NCBI GenBank assembly: GCA_044226365.1
Contig: JBGAHE010000028.1
Coordinates: forward strand, 1-64,000
Direction of reading: 5' to 3'
Source of the DNA: JALHNI01 sp044226365
GTDB lineage: Bacteria > Acidobacteriota > Terriglobia > Bryobacterales > Bryobacteraceae
DNA length: 64,000 nucleotides
Of the stretch, positions 9,264-18,117 are shown one piece after another. Each line of letters starts with the position of its first letter. The first letter of the stretch is position 1. The notes beneath the pieces are model-generated. The model did no database searches. It was not told the origin of the DNA and worked only from the letters and a program-made list of their open reading frames with translations. A program made the position numbers and the translations under genes.

Positions 9264-9337
9264 TGGCTCCCCGACATGGATTCGAACCACGATTCACGGC
9301 GTCAAAGACCGCTGTCCTACCGTTAGACGATCGGGGA
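9264..9337 (-). tRNA. tRNA-Gln (anticodon TTG), CCA encoded
   Basis: The 7-bp acceptor stem TCCCCGA/TCGGGGA (9337-9331 with 9274-9268) is perfect, the T-arm carries GGTTCGAATCC, and the anticodon loop reads C-T-TTG-A-C, with the anticodon at 9305-9303. The discriminator G and an encoded CCA follow. Length is 74 nt with CCA. It lies between the convergent permease gene and the disrupted minus-strand gene block. Confidence 0.92.
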
Positions 9338-9347
9338 GTACCGCTCT

Positions 9348-9734
9348 TCAGTTTACCAAAGGCTCGGCCGCCGGGTACTCCCAATAGTTCAAATTCACTT
9401 CGGTGAGGGTGGCTTGGGCGAGGGTGACGACTTCGAAGCGGAAGCGGCTTTGGCGATCGTTGGCCAGGAGGGAACGGCGGCCTTCGGCTTCGCTTTCGCC
9501 GAGGATCTCGAGGTCGTTGTGGCGGGCGACGCGGCGGTAGAAGTCGAGGACAGCTTCCATGGGGGCGTCGGTCTTCACCTGGAGGTCGACGTAGCGCGCG
9601 TGAGTGACGGGCATGAGGCCACGGCGGATGGTGGGGCGCTCGCCGGGGTAGGCGGGCAGCCATTCCGGGAGGCGGATGGAGGCAGCGAGACTTCGGCGCG
9701 GTGGCGCTGGTTTCGTCCTGCGAGCAAAGCTCAA
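9348..9734 (-). CDS. Small unidentified protein, N-terminus uncertain
   Basis: Up to 128 residues; the convincing part starts at the in-frame Met at 9614 (MPVTHARYVDLQVKTDAP) and gives 88 residues ending in NLNYWEYPAAEPLVN. It contains an alternating beta/alpha pattern (YVDLQVKTDAPMEAVLDFYRR). The stretch before 9614 may be an out-of-frame extension, because frame breaks begin just upstream. I do not recognise the family. It is the last reading frame before the tRNA and could be the C-terminal part of a larger disrupted gene. Confidence 0.45.
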   Translation of the reverse strand: MSFARRTKPAPPRRSLAASIRLPEWLPAYPGERPTIRRGLMPVTHARYVDLQVKTDAPMEAVLDFYRRVARHNDLEILGESEAEGRRSLLANDRQSRFRFEVVTLAQATLTEVNLNYWEYPAAEPLVN

Positions 9735-9769
9735 TCAGGCCAGGACAGTGCGTGAAGGTTGTCGGCCGG

Positions 9770-10385
9770 AGTGGTGCAGGTAGAGGATCTCACTCTTCGT
9801 CATAGTGGTCGATGTGCAGGTCGATCAGGGGCAGCAAAGCTCGGTACTCGTCATGTACCGGCAGTGAAGACGGTGTAGCGCAAGTGGATCAGCGTGGTGG
9901 GACCAGTTGTTGACGAAGATCTCGAACTGCTCGGTCTGGTCTTCGGACTCGGCCACCAGCCGATGGGTTTGGTCGGGATGGTGGAGCCAGCCGTCTTCGG
10001 TGAGGCGTAAGCCGAGTTGGGGCATCGTCACGGTAGTGGCTGATGACGTTGAAAACGGCATCGGGCGTGGTGTGGTCGAACTCAAGCCACGCGGAGGCTT
10101 CGGTGTCGGAAGTGGGCTGCAGGCCGCGGGCGCGGGCACCGATGAGTCGGGCGCACGGGTAGGGGCGCATGCATTCGGGCTCGACGGGCGGCGGGGCGAG
10201 CCAGGTGCGCTGGCCGGCAGTCCGCATGGGGATGGAGCCGTCGGGGCGGGGAATGGGTTCGATGAGCGCCTGGAGGGCGGCGCCGTGGAGAGGTCCGCGG
10301 AGTAGATGCGATGACGCACTTCATCCCGCAGTTCGATCCGTTCGACTCTGGTGGTACACTTTCCTCCCCGGAGGCTCCACGTCAT
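9770..10385 (-). pseudogene. Unidentified gene fragments in shifting frames
   Basis: No single frame stays protein-like. Read on the minus strand, a plausible protein moves between frames: VERIELRDEVRHRIYSADLS near 10330, MRTAGQRTWLAPPPVEPECM near 10225, TSDTEASAWLEFDHTTPDAV near 10100, then LGLRLTEDGWLHHPDQTHRL near 10010 and EQFEIFVNNWSHHADP near 9910. These pieces line up in order, so one gene with several single-base indels is likely. Family not recognised. The indels are more likely sequence errors than decay, given the same pattern in the neighbouring genes. Confidence 0.35.
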
Positions 10386-10395
10386 GAGGTGGTGT

Positions 10396-10878
10396 TTAGT
10401 GGCCGCCGGAGCCGGCGTTGGCCTGCGAATCGTAAGCGAGCGACGTCTGGCCGGCGGGCGGAACCTCGAGCGTTTCTCTTTGCGATAGATCAGCGTGGAA
10501 GTGTCGTAGCTGGCGACTTCGAATTTGTGGCCATGGTGATGGCATCGGTGGGGCAGGCTTCGACGCGGCTGTAGCCGCAGAAGATGCAGCGGTTGTAATC
10601 GATGTTGTAGACCTTGGCGAAGCGTTCGCCGCCGGAGATGCGGAGTTTGTCGCTATTTTCCGCCGCTTCGATGTAGATGCAATCCGAGGGGCAGGCGGCA
10701 GCGCAAGGGAAACAGGCGACGCACTTCTCGAGACCGTTCTCATCGCGCTGAGGACGTGCGCGCCGCAGTAACGTTCCTCGCTGCGGCGGGCCGTCGGATA
10801 AGGCTCCGTCAGCGCCGGCTGCAGCATTTCCCCGAAGGTGATGCCCATGCCTTTGGTGATGGCTTTCGCCGCGCTCAA
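10396..10878 (-). pseudogene. nuoI: NADH-quinone oxidoreductase subunit I (2x[4Fe-4S]), frame-disrupted
   Basis: The start (ATG 10878) gives AAKAITKGMGITFGEMLQPA, typical of NuoI. After a frame change near 10745 the sequence continues as the first ferredoxin motif CVACFPCAAACP, then FAKVYNIDYNRCIFC. The second cluster motif reads CIFCGYSRVEACP where the family has CIFCGYCVEACP, so one cluster ligand appears lost. Further frame changes near 10535 and 10480 lead to the end AGQTSLAYDSQANAGSGGH. NuoI carries clusters N6a and N6b in the peripheral arm of complex I. No other nuo gene is nearby. The frame breaks are probably sequencing errors, so the real gene may be intact. Confidence 0.75.
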
Positions 10879-10938
10879 ATTTCCGTCAGATTTGCCATTC
10901 TTTTCCTGTTATTCACGGTTTAGGACCCGGTGCGGGGA

Positions 10939-11383
10939 TTAGTTGTTAGCGCCGCAGCCGGGGCGCAGGCGGGACGTCATCGCCGGCTCCGAACAGGTCG
11001 GACCGCCGAGGGCGGCGAAGTCGGCTTTGACGAAACCGCTGGTGGCGGCTTCGATAAGGTCGTCGCCGTTGACTAGGAAAATGGAGAACTGCTCGATGCC
11101 GTAGGCGTTCGAGACGGGGTAGCCAGCGGCTTCGTCGTCGATCAGGGTGGGGGCTGGACTGGCGAACTGGCGAAGGAAGTACGGGGTGAGTTCGGCATCG
11201 TCTGGGAGATCAGCACGACGGGTAGACCGCCGCGGCCAGGCCGGTTCAAACGGCTGGGCGAGTTGGCGGACAGGACAACTGATTTTGAAGAAGACTAACA
11301 GCCGTCGCCCGGCCGGGGAGACGGGAGTGCCCATTCACGTCGGGCAAGGTGAAGATGGGCGCTGGATCGCCGGGACCGAGCAC
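10939..11383 (-). pseudogene. AhpC/TSA- or thioredoxin-fold redoxin, frame-disrupted
   Basis: The N-terminal piece LGPGDPAPIFTLPDVNG is typical of peroxiredoxin/TlpA-like redoxins. After a frame change near 11340 it continues RRLLVFFKISCPVRQLAQPF, where the family has a CPxC-type active site; then DLPDDAELTPYFLRQF and PVSNAYGIEQFSIFLVNGDD, the cis-Pro and last-strand region. At least two frame breaks are needed. The GTG at 11383 is a plausible start but not certain. It probably works as a thiol-disulfide or peroxide-reducing enzyme; no signal peptide is seen. Confidence 0.55.
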
Positions 11384-11389
11384 GTGCAG

Positions 11390-12782
11390 GACTTCCGCGC
11401 GATGACGATCGGTGAGAGTCCGTTCCATGGCAGGACGGGTCGAGCAGGCGCCACAGCCAGACCGTCTTGTCGAAGAGCTTGAGGAAGACTTTGCCCAAGC
11501 GTTCCAGGCGCAGCACCTTGCCCGGCGACCCACCAGAAGAACGTGCCCATCTTGTTCAGCTGCACGACGCGTTCGATGGTGAAGCCGGCCTTGAAACCTG
11601 CTGCTCGATGCCGGCGCGGGTGAAGCGCTGGCGGACGCCGAGCGTGCGGTCAGCGAGCCGGCGAGGCCAGGGCCCTGCGGCACCAGCAGAATGAGCTTGC
11701 CTTGCGGCACCAGGCAATCGTGCGGGCGGCGAAGGCCAGGTCAGGTTCTCCTGGCTTTCGAGGACGTTGACGCAGAGCACGGACTCCAAAACCATTGCGC
11801 AGGTCTTCGAACTCGTGGGGCTTGGCCGGGTCGAGCTTCATCACCTCGACGTTCGGCGTGCGCAGGAAGCGATTCCAGAGGGCGTGCAGATAGAGTGGTT
11901 CGTTCTCGCCGACGACGTAGCGTTTCCGCTTACCCATCAACTGGCCGGCGAGCGCGCCGATACCGGCGCCCACTTCGAGGACGGTGTCGCCGAGTTCAGG
12001 CCGGATGACGCGGGTGAGCCAGTTGAGATACTGCGGCGTGCCGGCGAGATTGTTGAGGAACATGCGACCGTAGGGCTGCTGATACAGGTCGTCGATGATC
12101 CAGAATTTGAAGATCACCAGCAGGGCTTTCACGCCGTCCTTCCAGCCGATCTTCTTGCCTTCCTCAAACGTGCGGCCGTGATAGGAGATGGGGACTTCGT
12201 AAATCGCAGACGCCGCTTGGCGCACTTCATGGTGATCTCGGGCTCGAAGCCAAAACGATCCGAACGCACGAGGATCGACTTAAGCAGATCGGTGCGGAAG
12301 ACCTTGTAGCAGGTTTCCATGTCGGTGAGGTTCAGGTTCGAGAACATGTTCGAGATCAACGTGGTACTTGTTGATCCGCGAGTGCCAGAAGGGCAGGACG
12401 CGCGTTTGATCGCCGACCAGGTAACGGGAGCCGAAGACAGCGTCGGCGTGGCCGGAGAGCAAGGGCGCAGCAGGATGGGGTATTCGTTGGGGTCGTATTC
12501 GAGGTCGGCATCCTGGACGATGCAGAAGTCGCCGGTGGCTTGTTCAATGGCGGAGCGGACGGCGCCTTTGCCGCGATTGACGGCGTGGCGAAAGAGGCGG
12601 ATGCGCGGGTCGTCGGCGGCGAGACGTTCGAGGATGGCGGAGGTGCCGTCGGTGGAGCAGTCGTCCACGATGATCAACTCCCGATCCATATTCTCCGGCA
12701 GGGGAGCGGCTAAAACTTGTCGTAAACTGCGCTCCGCCACCGCCCGTTCATTGTAAACGGGTATCAGAATCGAAAGCTTCAT
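11390..12782 (-). pseudogene. Bifunctional GT2 glycosyltransferase / SAM methyltransferase, frame-disrupted
   Basis: The first ~115 residues are a clean GT2 (GT-A) domain: MKLSILIPVYNERA, IIVDDCSTDGT and the DAD motif in VQDADLEYDP. Frame changes occur near 12455, 12368 and 12206; between them NLTDMETCYKVFRTDLL and YEVPISYHGRTFEEGKKIGW match dolichol-phosphate-mannose-synthase-like enzymes. From about 12100 a class I methyltransferase follows (GDTVLEVGAGIGALAG, glycine-rich SAM loop). The last 400 nt change frame several more times (LVPQGPGLAGSLDRTLG spans two frames) and the 3' end is only approximate. GT2-methyltransferase fusions of this layout are known in Acidobacteria; the substrate is unknown. 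The breaks are probably sequence errors. Confidence 0.7.
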
Positions 12783-12835
12783 TGGTCCCCATCAGTATAG
12801 TAGGATTCGGTTTGAAAACCCGTAAAGGAGTTTAC

Positions 12836-13960
12836 ATGCCTTCACCCACCGACCGCCGCCAATTTCTGAGCCGGACCACCGCCGGGGCGTTCACGATCAT
12901 GGCGCCGCATCTGGTCCGCGGCAGCCAGGCCAACTCCGCCTTGTCCGTGGGGCTGATTGGCTGCGGCAATCGCGGCATGTATGTGAGCGGATATTTTGCG
13001 AAGAATGAGTTCGCCAAAGTCACCGCCTTATGCGACATCTACGAGGATCGGCTGGCGGTGGGGGAGAAGCAGTATGCGGGGGCGCGCAAGTTCAAAGCGC
13101 ATCAGGAACTGCTGGCGAGCGACGTGGATGCCGTCTACATTGCGACGCCGATCGTGTTTCATCCGGAGCATTTTGAAGCGGCCGTGAAGGCGCGCAAGCA
13201 CATCTTTATGGAGAAGGCGGCGGCCGTGGATGTGAAGGGCTGCAACCGCGTGCTGGCGGCGGCGCGCCGGGCGGATCCGAACAAGCGGATCAGCATGGAC
13301 TTTCAGCAGCGTTATGGCACGGAGTACCGGCGGGCGCACCAGATGGTGACGTCGGGCGAGTTGGGGCCGCTGCGGATGGTGCGCGCGGCGTGGCTGGGCA
13401 CCGGGGCGCCGGTGAAGTCCGGGCATGCGGCCAGCGAAGAGAAGATTCGCAATTGGTTTTTCTACAAGGACATGTCCGGCGACATGTTGATCGAGCAGAA
13501 CTGCCATAACGTGGACGTGATTCATTGGTTCACCAACATGAAGCCGGTAAAAGCGTGCGGTTACGGCAGCCGCTGGCGGGCGGACCTGGGCGACATCATG
13601 GACAACCTCGCCTTCACGCTGCAGTATGCCAACGGGCTGGTGGTGAGCTTCAGCGCGAATCAGTTCGGCCGCGGAACCGGTTGGAGCGAAGTGGGCGAAA
13701 CCTTCATTTGCCAGAACGGGACGGTGCATGTGTCGCGGCAGGGCTATCGGCTGCATCTGCCCGGCAAGGCGGTGGAAGAAGTGAAGACGACTTACGACAT
13801 CACGAAGGATGCGGTGGACCAGTTCATCGACGGCGCCCGCACGGGCAAGATGGAGAACGCCGCCATCTGGGGCGCCGAGAGCACGCTGATGGCGATTCTG
13901 GCGCGCGAAGCCATTTACTCAGGCAAGGAAATGACCTGGGAGAAACTGCTGAAGGGCTAA
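12836..13960 (+). CDS. Exported Gfo/Idh/MocA family oxidoreductase
   Basis: 374 residues. A Tat-like signal (DRRQFLSRTTAGAFTIMAP) is followed by the NAD(P)-binding Rossmann motif VGLIGCGNRGMYVSG near residue 43. The family EKP motif appears as FMEKAAAVDV, a departure from the usual Pro. The catalytic-type histidines lie in IEQNCHNVDVIHWF. These enzymes oxidise or reduce sugar hydroxyls, often at C3. Start: ATG 12836 with AAAGGAG 6 nt upstream, although the frame is open back to 12782. It is followed 2 nt later by the VOC gene, and then by a second oxidoreductase fused to DUF1080, so a sugar-derivative pathway in the cell envelope is likely. Confidence 0.88.
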   Translation: MPSPTDRRQFLSRTTAGAFTIMAPHLVRGSQANSALSVGLIGCGNRGMYVSGYFAKNEFAKVTALCDIYEDRLAVGEKQYAGARKFKAHQELLASDVDAVYIATPIVFHPEHFEAAVKARKHIFMEKAAAVDVKGCNRVLAAARRADPNKRISMDFQQRYGTEYRRAHQMVTSGELGPLRMVRAAWLGTGAPVKSGHAASEEKIRNWFFYKDMSGDMLIEQNCHNVDVIHWFTNMKPVKACGYGSRWRADLGDIMDNLAFTLQYANGLVVSFSANQFGRGTGWSEVGETFICQNGTVHVSRQGYRLHLPGKAVEEVKTTYDITKDAVDQFIDGARTGKMENAAIWGAESTLMAILAREAIYSGKEMTWEKLLKG

Positions 13961-13962
13961 CG

Positions 13963-14310
13963 ATGGGCGTGCACTTCGAGAATAGCCAGCCGATTCTGCG
14001 CGTGGAGGACATGGCGCGGGCGGTGGCCTTCTATGTGGAGAAGCTGGGATTTGTGAACGCGCCGTGGGGCGACGACGAGTTCACGAGCGTGAATCGCGAC
14101 GAAGCCGGAATCTATCTCTCGCGCGGCGATCAAGGGGCGGGGAAGGCCTGGCTGTGGATTGGCGTGGAGGACGTGGCCAAGCTGCAGGAAGAGTATGTCG
14201 CGCTGGGGGTGGCCATCCTGATGCCACCGACGAATTATCCGTGGGCGCTCGAGATGCACGTGGAAGACCCCGACGGAAACGTGATCCGCTTCGGGTCGGA
14301 TCCGTTATAG
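13963..14310 (+). CDS. VOC (glyoxalase/bleomycin-resistance fold) protein
   Basis: 115 residues, the normal length of a single VOC unit with two beta-alpha-beta-beta-beta modules. Visible hallmarks are ILRVEDMARAVAFYVEKLGF at the start and EMHVEDPDGNVIRFGSDP at the end, the latter with the metal-binding Glu of the family. No signal peptide is seen. It starts 2 nt after the stop of the upstream oxidoreductase and is probably co-transcribed with it. VOC proteins can be isomerases, dioxygenases or lyases; the reaction here is not assignable. Confidence 0.85.
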   Translation: MGVHFENSQPILRVEDMARAVAFYVEKLGFVNAPWGDDEFTSVNRDEAGIYLSRGDQGAGKAWLWIGVEDVAKLQEEYVALGVAILMPPTNYPWALEMHVEDPDGNVIRFGSDPL

Positions 14311-14321
14311 GCTGAGGCCCG

Positions 14322-14327
14322 TATAAT
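14322..14327 (+). promoter_or_regulatory. -10 element TATAAT, 7 nt before the start codon
   Basis: A consensus TATAAT is separated by only 7 nt from the ATG at 14335, and no Shine-Dalgarno sequence lies between. A transcript from it would begin at about the start codon. No convincing -35 hexamer is found at 16-18 nt spacing. Confidence 0.4.
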
Positions 14328-14334
14328 AGCCGCG

Positions 14335-16056
14335 ATGACCCGTCGCAGCTTCGCTCGCACGGCCGCCTTCACGGCGGCTTCCTATCAGCGCATTCTGGGC
14401 GCCAACAATCGGATTCGGCTGGGTGCGATCGGGACCGGCGGACGCGGTCAACTGCTGATGCGGATGGCGAATCAGGCGGGCGAGAACGAGATCGCCGCGG
14501 TGTGCGACGTCTATCCGCTGCATCGCACGAAGGCGAAGACGACGCTCGCGCCGGGGGCGCGCGAAGAAAGCGACTTCCGGCGCGTGCTGGACGATCGCCA
14601 GATCGATGCGTTGCTGATCGGTTCGCCGGATCATTGGCATGTGCCGATGCTGCTGGCGACGGTGGCGGCGGGCAAGGACACCTACATTGAGAAGCCGCTG
14701 ACCCATGCGGCGGAAGAAGGCGCGGCGGCGATTGAGGCGGTGAAGAAGTCCGCGCGCGTGGTGCAGGTGGGCTATCAGCAGCGCAGCTATCCGCACATCA
14801 TCGAGGCGCGCGAGATGATGCGGCGCGGCGAGTTGGGGCAGGTGCCGCTGGTGCAATCGTATTGGTATCAGAACTACAACCGGCCGCTCCATGCGACCGA
14901 GGCCGGGTTGGAGGGCATCGACTGGAAGGCGTGGCTGGGGACCGCGACGCCGCGCGAGCCGGATGAGCTCCGCTATCGGCGATGGCGCTGGTTCTGGGAC
15001 TACGGCAACGGCACTCTGACGGACCTCTACTCGCATTGGGTGGATACGATCCATTGGCTGATGGACGACGACGAACCGGTGACGGCGCAGGCGACCGGCA
15101 GCAATACGCACTTCAAGGAGTGGGAGTGTCCGGACACCCTGACGGCGTCCTATCGCTATCGGAAGGGCTTTGTGAGCACGTATGACAGCACGCTGGTGCA
15201 GTCCTATGAAGACGGCGGGATGGTGTTCCGCGGCGATCAGGCGACGCTGCGGCTGGACCGGTCCGGGTTCGCGCTCTACAGCGAAGAGGACATCCGTCAG
15301 CAGAAGACGGTGCGGCCGGCGCCGAAGCGCGAGAGGAAAGCGACGGGCGACGGAACGCTGGAGCACATGAAGAACTTTCTGGCCTGCGTACGGAGCCGGC
15401 AGACGCCGAATTCGGACGTGGTCTCGGCGGTGGCCGCGGCCAATGCGGCGCACTTGGGCAACCTGGCTTACAAGACCGGCGAGACGGTGCGCGCAGCGGC
15501 GAAGCCGGGCGAGTGGCAGCCGTTCTGGAACGGGCGAGATCTGTCGGACTTTATTGTCGATACCGCGTCCTGCTGGAGCGCGAGCAGCGGCGTGATTACG
15601 GGCCGCCACGAAGGGCAAAAGTATAACGACTTTCTGCGCACCAAGCGTCATTACGACGACTTCGAATTGAAACTCGAGTTCCGGCTGCGGAATGGCGAGG
15701 GCAACTCCGGCATCCAGTTCCGCAGCGTGCCCGTGCCGGACTCCCATGAGGTGTCGGGCTACCAGGCCGATATCGGCCAGCAATATTGGGGCGCCCTCTA
15801 TGACGAATCCCGGCGGAAGAAGGTGCTGATGGCGCCGCCGGCTCTGGTGCTGGCCGCGCTCGATAAGAATGGCTGGAATCGTTACGTGGTGCGCGCGCAG
15901 GGCAGCTTCATTGCGCTCTATCTGAATGGCGTGCGGACCGTGCATTACGTGGAGCCGGAGCAAGGTCTGCTGCGGCGCGGCTTCATCGCGCTGCAGGTGC
16001 ATTCCGGGCCGCCGATTCAGGTGGAATTTCGCGATCTGATGATTCGCGAGCTATAA
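14335..16056 (+). CDS. Gfo/Idh/MocA oxidoreductase fused to a DUF1080 3-keto-glycoside hydrolase/lyase domain
   Basis: 573 residues. It begins with a short Tat-like sequence (TRRSFARTAAFTAAS). Residues ~27-380 are a Gfo/Idh/MocA dehydrogenase: Rossmann motif IGTGGRGQLL, canonical EKP in YIEKPLTHAA, and SHWVDTIHWL. Residues ~385-573 form a DUF1080 (PF06439) jelly roll starting WQPFWNGRDLSDFIV, with LEFRLRNGEGNSGIQFRS and DIGQQYWGALYDE. DUF1080 proteins cleave 3-keto-glycosides; Gfo/Idh/MocA enzymes make the 3-keto group. One chain may therefore oxidise a sugar and cut its glycosidic bond. The gene is downstream of a separate oxidoreductase and a VOC protein. Confidence 0.88.
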   Translation: MTRRSFARTAAFTAASYQRILGANNRIRLGAIGTGGRGQLLMRMANQAGENEIAAVCDVYPLHRTKAKTTLAPGAREESDFRRVLDDRQIDALLIGSPDHWHVPMLLATVAAGKDTYIEKPLTHAAEEGAAAIEAVKKSARVVQVGYQQRSYPHIIEAREMMRRGELGQVPLVQSYWYQNYNRPLHATEAGLEGIDWKAWLGTATPREPDELRYRRWRWFWDYGNGTLTDLYSHWVDTIHWLMDDDEPVTAQATGSNTHFKEWECPDTLTASYRYRKGFVSTYDSTLVQSYEDGGMVFRGDQATLRLDRSGFALYSEEDIRQQKTVRPAPKRERKATGDGTLEHMKNFLACVRSRQTPNSDVVSAVAAANAAHLGNLAYKTGETVRAAAKPGEWQPFWNGRDLSDFIVDTASCWSASSGVITGRHEGQKYNDFLRTKRHYDDFELKLEFRLRNGEGNSGIQFRSVPVPDSHEVSGYQADIGQQYWGALYDESRRKKVLMAPPALVLAALDKNGWNRYVVRAQGSFIALYLNGVRTVHYVEPEQGLLRRGFIALQVHSGPPIQVEFRDLMIREL

Positions 16057-16064
16057 CTGAAGCA

Positions 16065-17426
16065 GTGAAGCTGACGTTTTCCTTCCTTCTGGCCGTGGCG
16101 GCCTGGGCCGCGGACCCCTTTCTGCAGCCTCCGTATTTGCAACTGGGCGTCGATGCGACCGACCCCACGAAGATGAGCCTGATGTGGCACGGGGCGGACG
16201 CGCCGGCGAAGTTTGCCGTGCGGGTGAAACCGGTAGGAACCGCGGACTGGGTGCCGCAGGCGAGCCCGACCGAGCGGCGGATCGCCGTGCGAACGATCGA
16301 GCCGCATAAGGTCTACACGGCGCAGTTGCAGGGGCTGAAGCCGGGTGTGGAGTTCGATTACGAGGTCCTGCTGGATGGCAAGACCGTTTTCGCGGCCCGC
16401 GGACTGGCGCGTAAGAGCAAGTCGCAGGCCTACAAGTTCGTTGTGTTCGGTGACTGCGGCCAGAACAATACGCCGCAGAAGATGATTGCCGCGCAGGTAC
16501 AGAAGCTGGCGCCGGATTTTATCCAGGTGACCGGGGACATTGTCTATTCGCGCGGGCGCATCAGTGAATATCGCGAGAAGTTTTATCCGATCTACAACAC
16601 GGATCAACTGCCGATGCTGCGCACGCGGCCGATGATCGGCGTGCCAGGCAATCACGACACTTCGACGACGGATCTGACCAAGTATCCGGATGCACAGGCG
16701 TATTATTACTACTGGAATCAGCCGTTGAACGGCCCGAACGTGGAGGCCCTGGGGCAGGCGCGGAAGTTCGAGGGCGACCCGGCCGATATCAAGGCCGTGC
16801 TTTCGAGCGCCGGCGACGTGATGAAGCAGATGGGCTCGTACTCCTTTGCTTATGGCAATTCTTACTGGATTGCGATCGATTCGAGTACGTATCTCGACTG
16901 GACGCAGGCCAACATGCGCGCGTGGGTTGAGCAGGAACTGAAGAAGAGCCAGGACTACACTTGGCGCTTCGTGACGATGCACCATCCGGCGTTCAACTCG
17001 TCGCGGGCGCACTTCAAGGAGCAGCACATCCGCTGGATGGCGGATTTGTTCGAGAAGTACAAGGTGGATCTGGTGCTGGCGGGGCACGTCCACAACTATC
17101 AGCGGACGTATCCGCTGAGCTTCAAGATTGCCCCGAATCAACCGGCGCGCGGCCTGGTGGACGGCAAGTTCGAATACGACAAGGACTTTGACGGGGTGAA
17201 GAAAACGACGCCGAAGTGGCCGCTCTATCTGGTGACGGGCGCTGGTGGGGCGGGCTTGTATGACGGCGATCAGGAAGATTCGCAGGCCACCTGGCAGCGC
17301 TTTACGTTGAAGTTTGTGGCGAAGGTGAATTCGTTCTCTTACTTCGAAGTGGACGGCCAGACGCTGAAGTTCAAACAGATTGACGGGCGAGGGCGGGAGA
17401 TCGACGCGCTGACGCTCACCAAGTAG
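16065..17426 (+). CDS. Secreted purple-acid-type metallophosphatase
   Basis: 453 residues beginning with a signal peptide (VKLTFSFLLAVAAWAADP; GTG start). Residues ~20-115 are a fibronectin-III-like domain as in purple acid phosphatases. The catalytic metallophosphoesterase domain shows all five motifs in order: VVFGDCGQ, GDIVYSRGRISEY, PGNHDTS, VTMHHPAF and LAGHVHNYQRTYP. It should use a dinuclear metal centre to release phosphate from esters outside the cytoplasm. It starts 8 nt after the oxidoreductase-DUF1080 gene, so they probably share a transcript. Its stop abuts that of the convergent transglycosylase gene. Confidence 0.9.
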   Translation: MKLTFSFLLAVAAWAADPFLQPPYLQLGVDATDPTKMSLMWHGADAPAKFAVRVKPVGTADWVPQASPTERRIAVRTIEPHKVYTAQLQGLKPGVEFDYEVLLDGKTVFAARGLARKSKSQAYKFVVFGDCGQNNTPQKMIAAQVQKLAPDFIQVTGDIVYSRGRISEYREKFYPIYNTDQLPMLRTRPMIGVPGNHDTSTTDLTKYPDAQAYYYYWNQPLNGPNVEALGQARKFEGDPADIKAVLSSAGDVMKQMGSYSFAYGNSYWIAIDSSTYLDWTQANMRAWVEQELKKSQDYTWRFVTMHHPAFNSSRAHFKEQHIRWMADLFEKYKVDLVLAGHVHNYQRTYPLSFKIAPNQPARGLVDGKFEYDKDFDGVKKTTPKWPLYLVTGAGGAGLYDGDQEDSQATWQRFTLKFVAKVNSFSYFEVDGQTLKFKQIDGRGREIDALTLTK

Positions 17427-18077
17427 TTACTGGGCGAGCGTGCGCTTGTACTGGCCGACAATCTTGTCGACGTAGAGCTGCGTTTCGCGATAGGGCGGTA
17501 CTCCGTTGTACTTGGCGACCGCGCCGGGGCCGGCATTGTAGGCGGCTAAGGCCCGGCGGAGTTGATCCGGCTGGTCCTGATACTGCAGCAGCAATTCCCT
17601 CAGCAAGCGAGCGCCGGCTTCGGCGTTCTGCTCGGCGTCGCGTGGGTCGACGTTCAGTGACGCGGCGGTCTGCGGCATGAGCTGCATCAGGCCGATGGCG
17701 CCTTTGGGCGAGATGGCCTGGGGATTGAAGCCGGATTCCGCGCGCGCCACGAGCTTGACGAAGTCAGCGGGCAGACCATGCTTTTCGGCGGCGCGCTCCA
17801 CGAGTTGTTGCGGCGTGGCGGGAGGCAGGGTGGCGTTGGCCATCACGGGAGTCACCGGCGCGGGGGGCGGGGCAGGCGCGGGCGGCGCGGCAATCGGTTC
17901 GAACTCTACCACGTGCGAGGCGGGCAGACGGGTGACGCCGCCGGCGGCGTAAAGGACCACTTCGTCGCCCGCGCGCTCATGACGGTCCACCCGGAGCGTC
18001 AGGCCGTTCGCGAGAACAGCGAGTTCGGCTCCGGCGGCGGTTCCGGCCAAAAGAAGGCAGGCGGCGAAAAGACGCAT
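17427..18077 (-). CDS. Lytic transglycosylase (SLT family)
   Basis: 216 residues from ATG 18077, which gives the clean signal peptide MRLFAACLLLAGTAAGAE; GTG 18104 is an alternative, longer start. A short N-terminal beta segment and a Pro/Ala-rich linker (APPAPAPPPAPVTPV) precede the SLT domain at about residues 95-216. The catalytic Glu lies in VKLVARAESGFNPQAISPKG, followed by GLMQLMPQTAASLNV and the AYNAGPGAV motif. It should cleave peptidoglycan to 1,6-anhydro-muropeptides in the periplasm. Confidence 0.9.
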   Translation of the reverse strand: MRLFAACLLLAGTAAGAELAVLANGLTLRVDRHERAGDEVVLYAAGGVTRLPASHVVEFEPIAAPPAPAPPPAPVTPVMANATLPPATPQQLVERAAEKHGLPADFVKLVARAESGFNPQAISPKGAIGLMQLMPQTAASLNVDPRDAEQNAEAGARLLRELLLQYQDQPDQLRRALAAYNAGPGAVAKYNGVPPYRETQLYVDKIVGQYKRTLAQ

Positions 18078-18117
18078 TCGAAGCTTATAGACGTCGAGGG
18101 GCACGTTTTCGTTGAGC

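Noticed and set aside
14305..16002. 565-codon minus-strand open frame
   Set aside because: It mirrors the oxidoreductase-DUF1080 gene, which has clear motifs; the antisense product is Arg/His-rich without any family signature.
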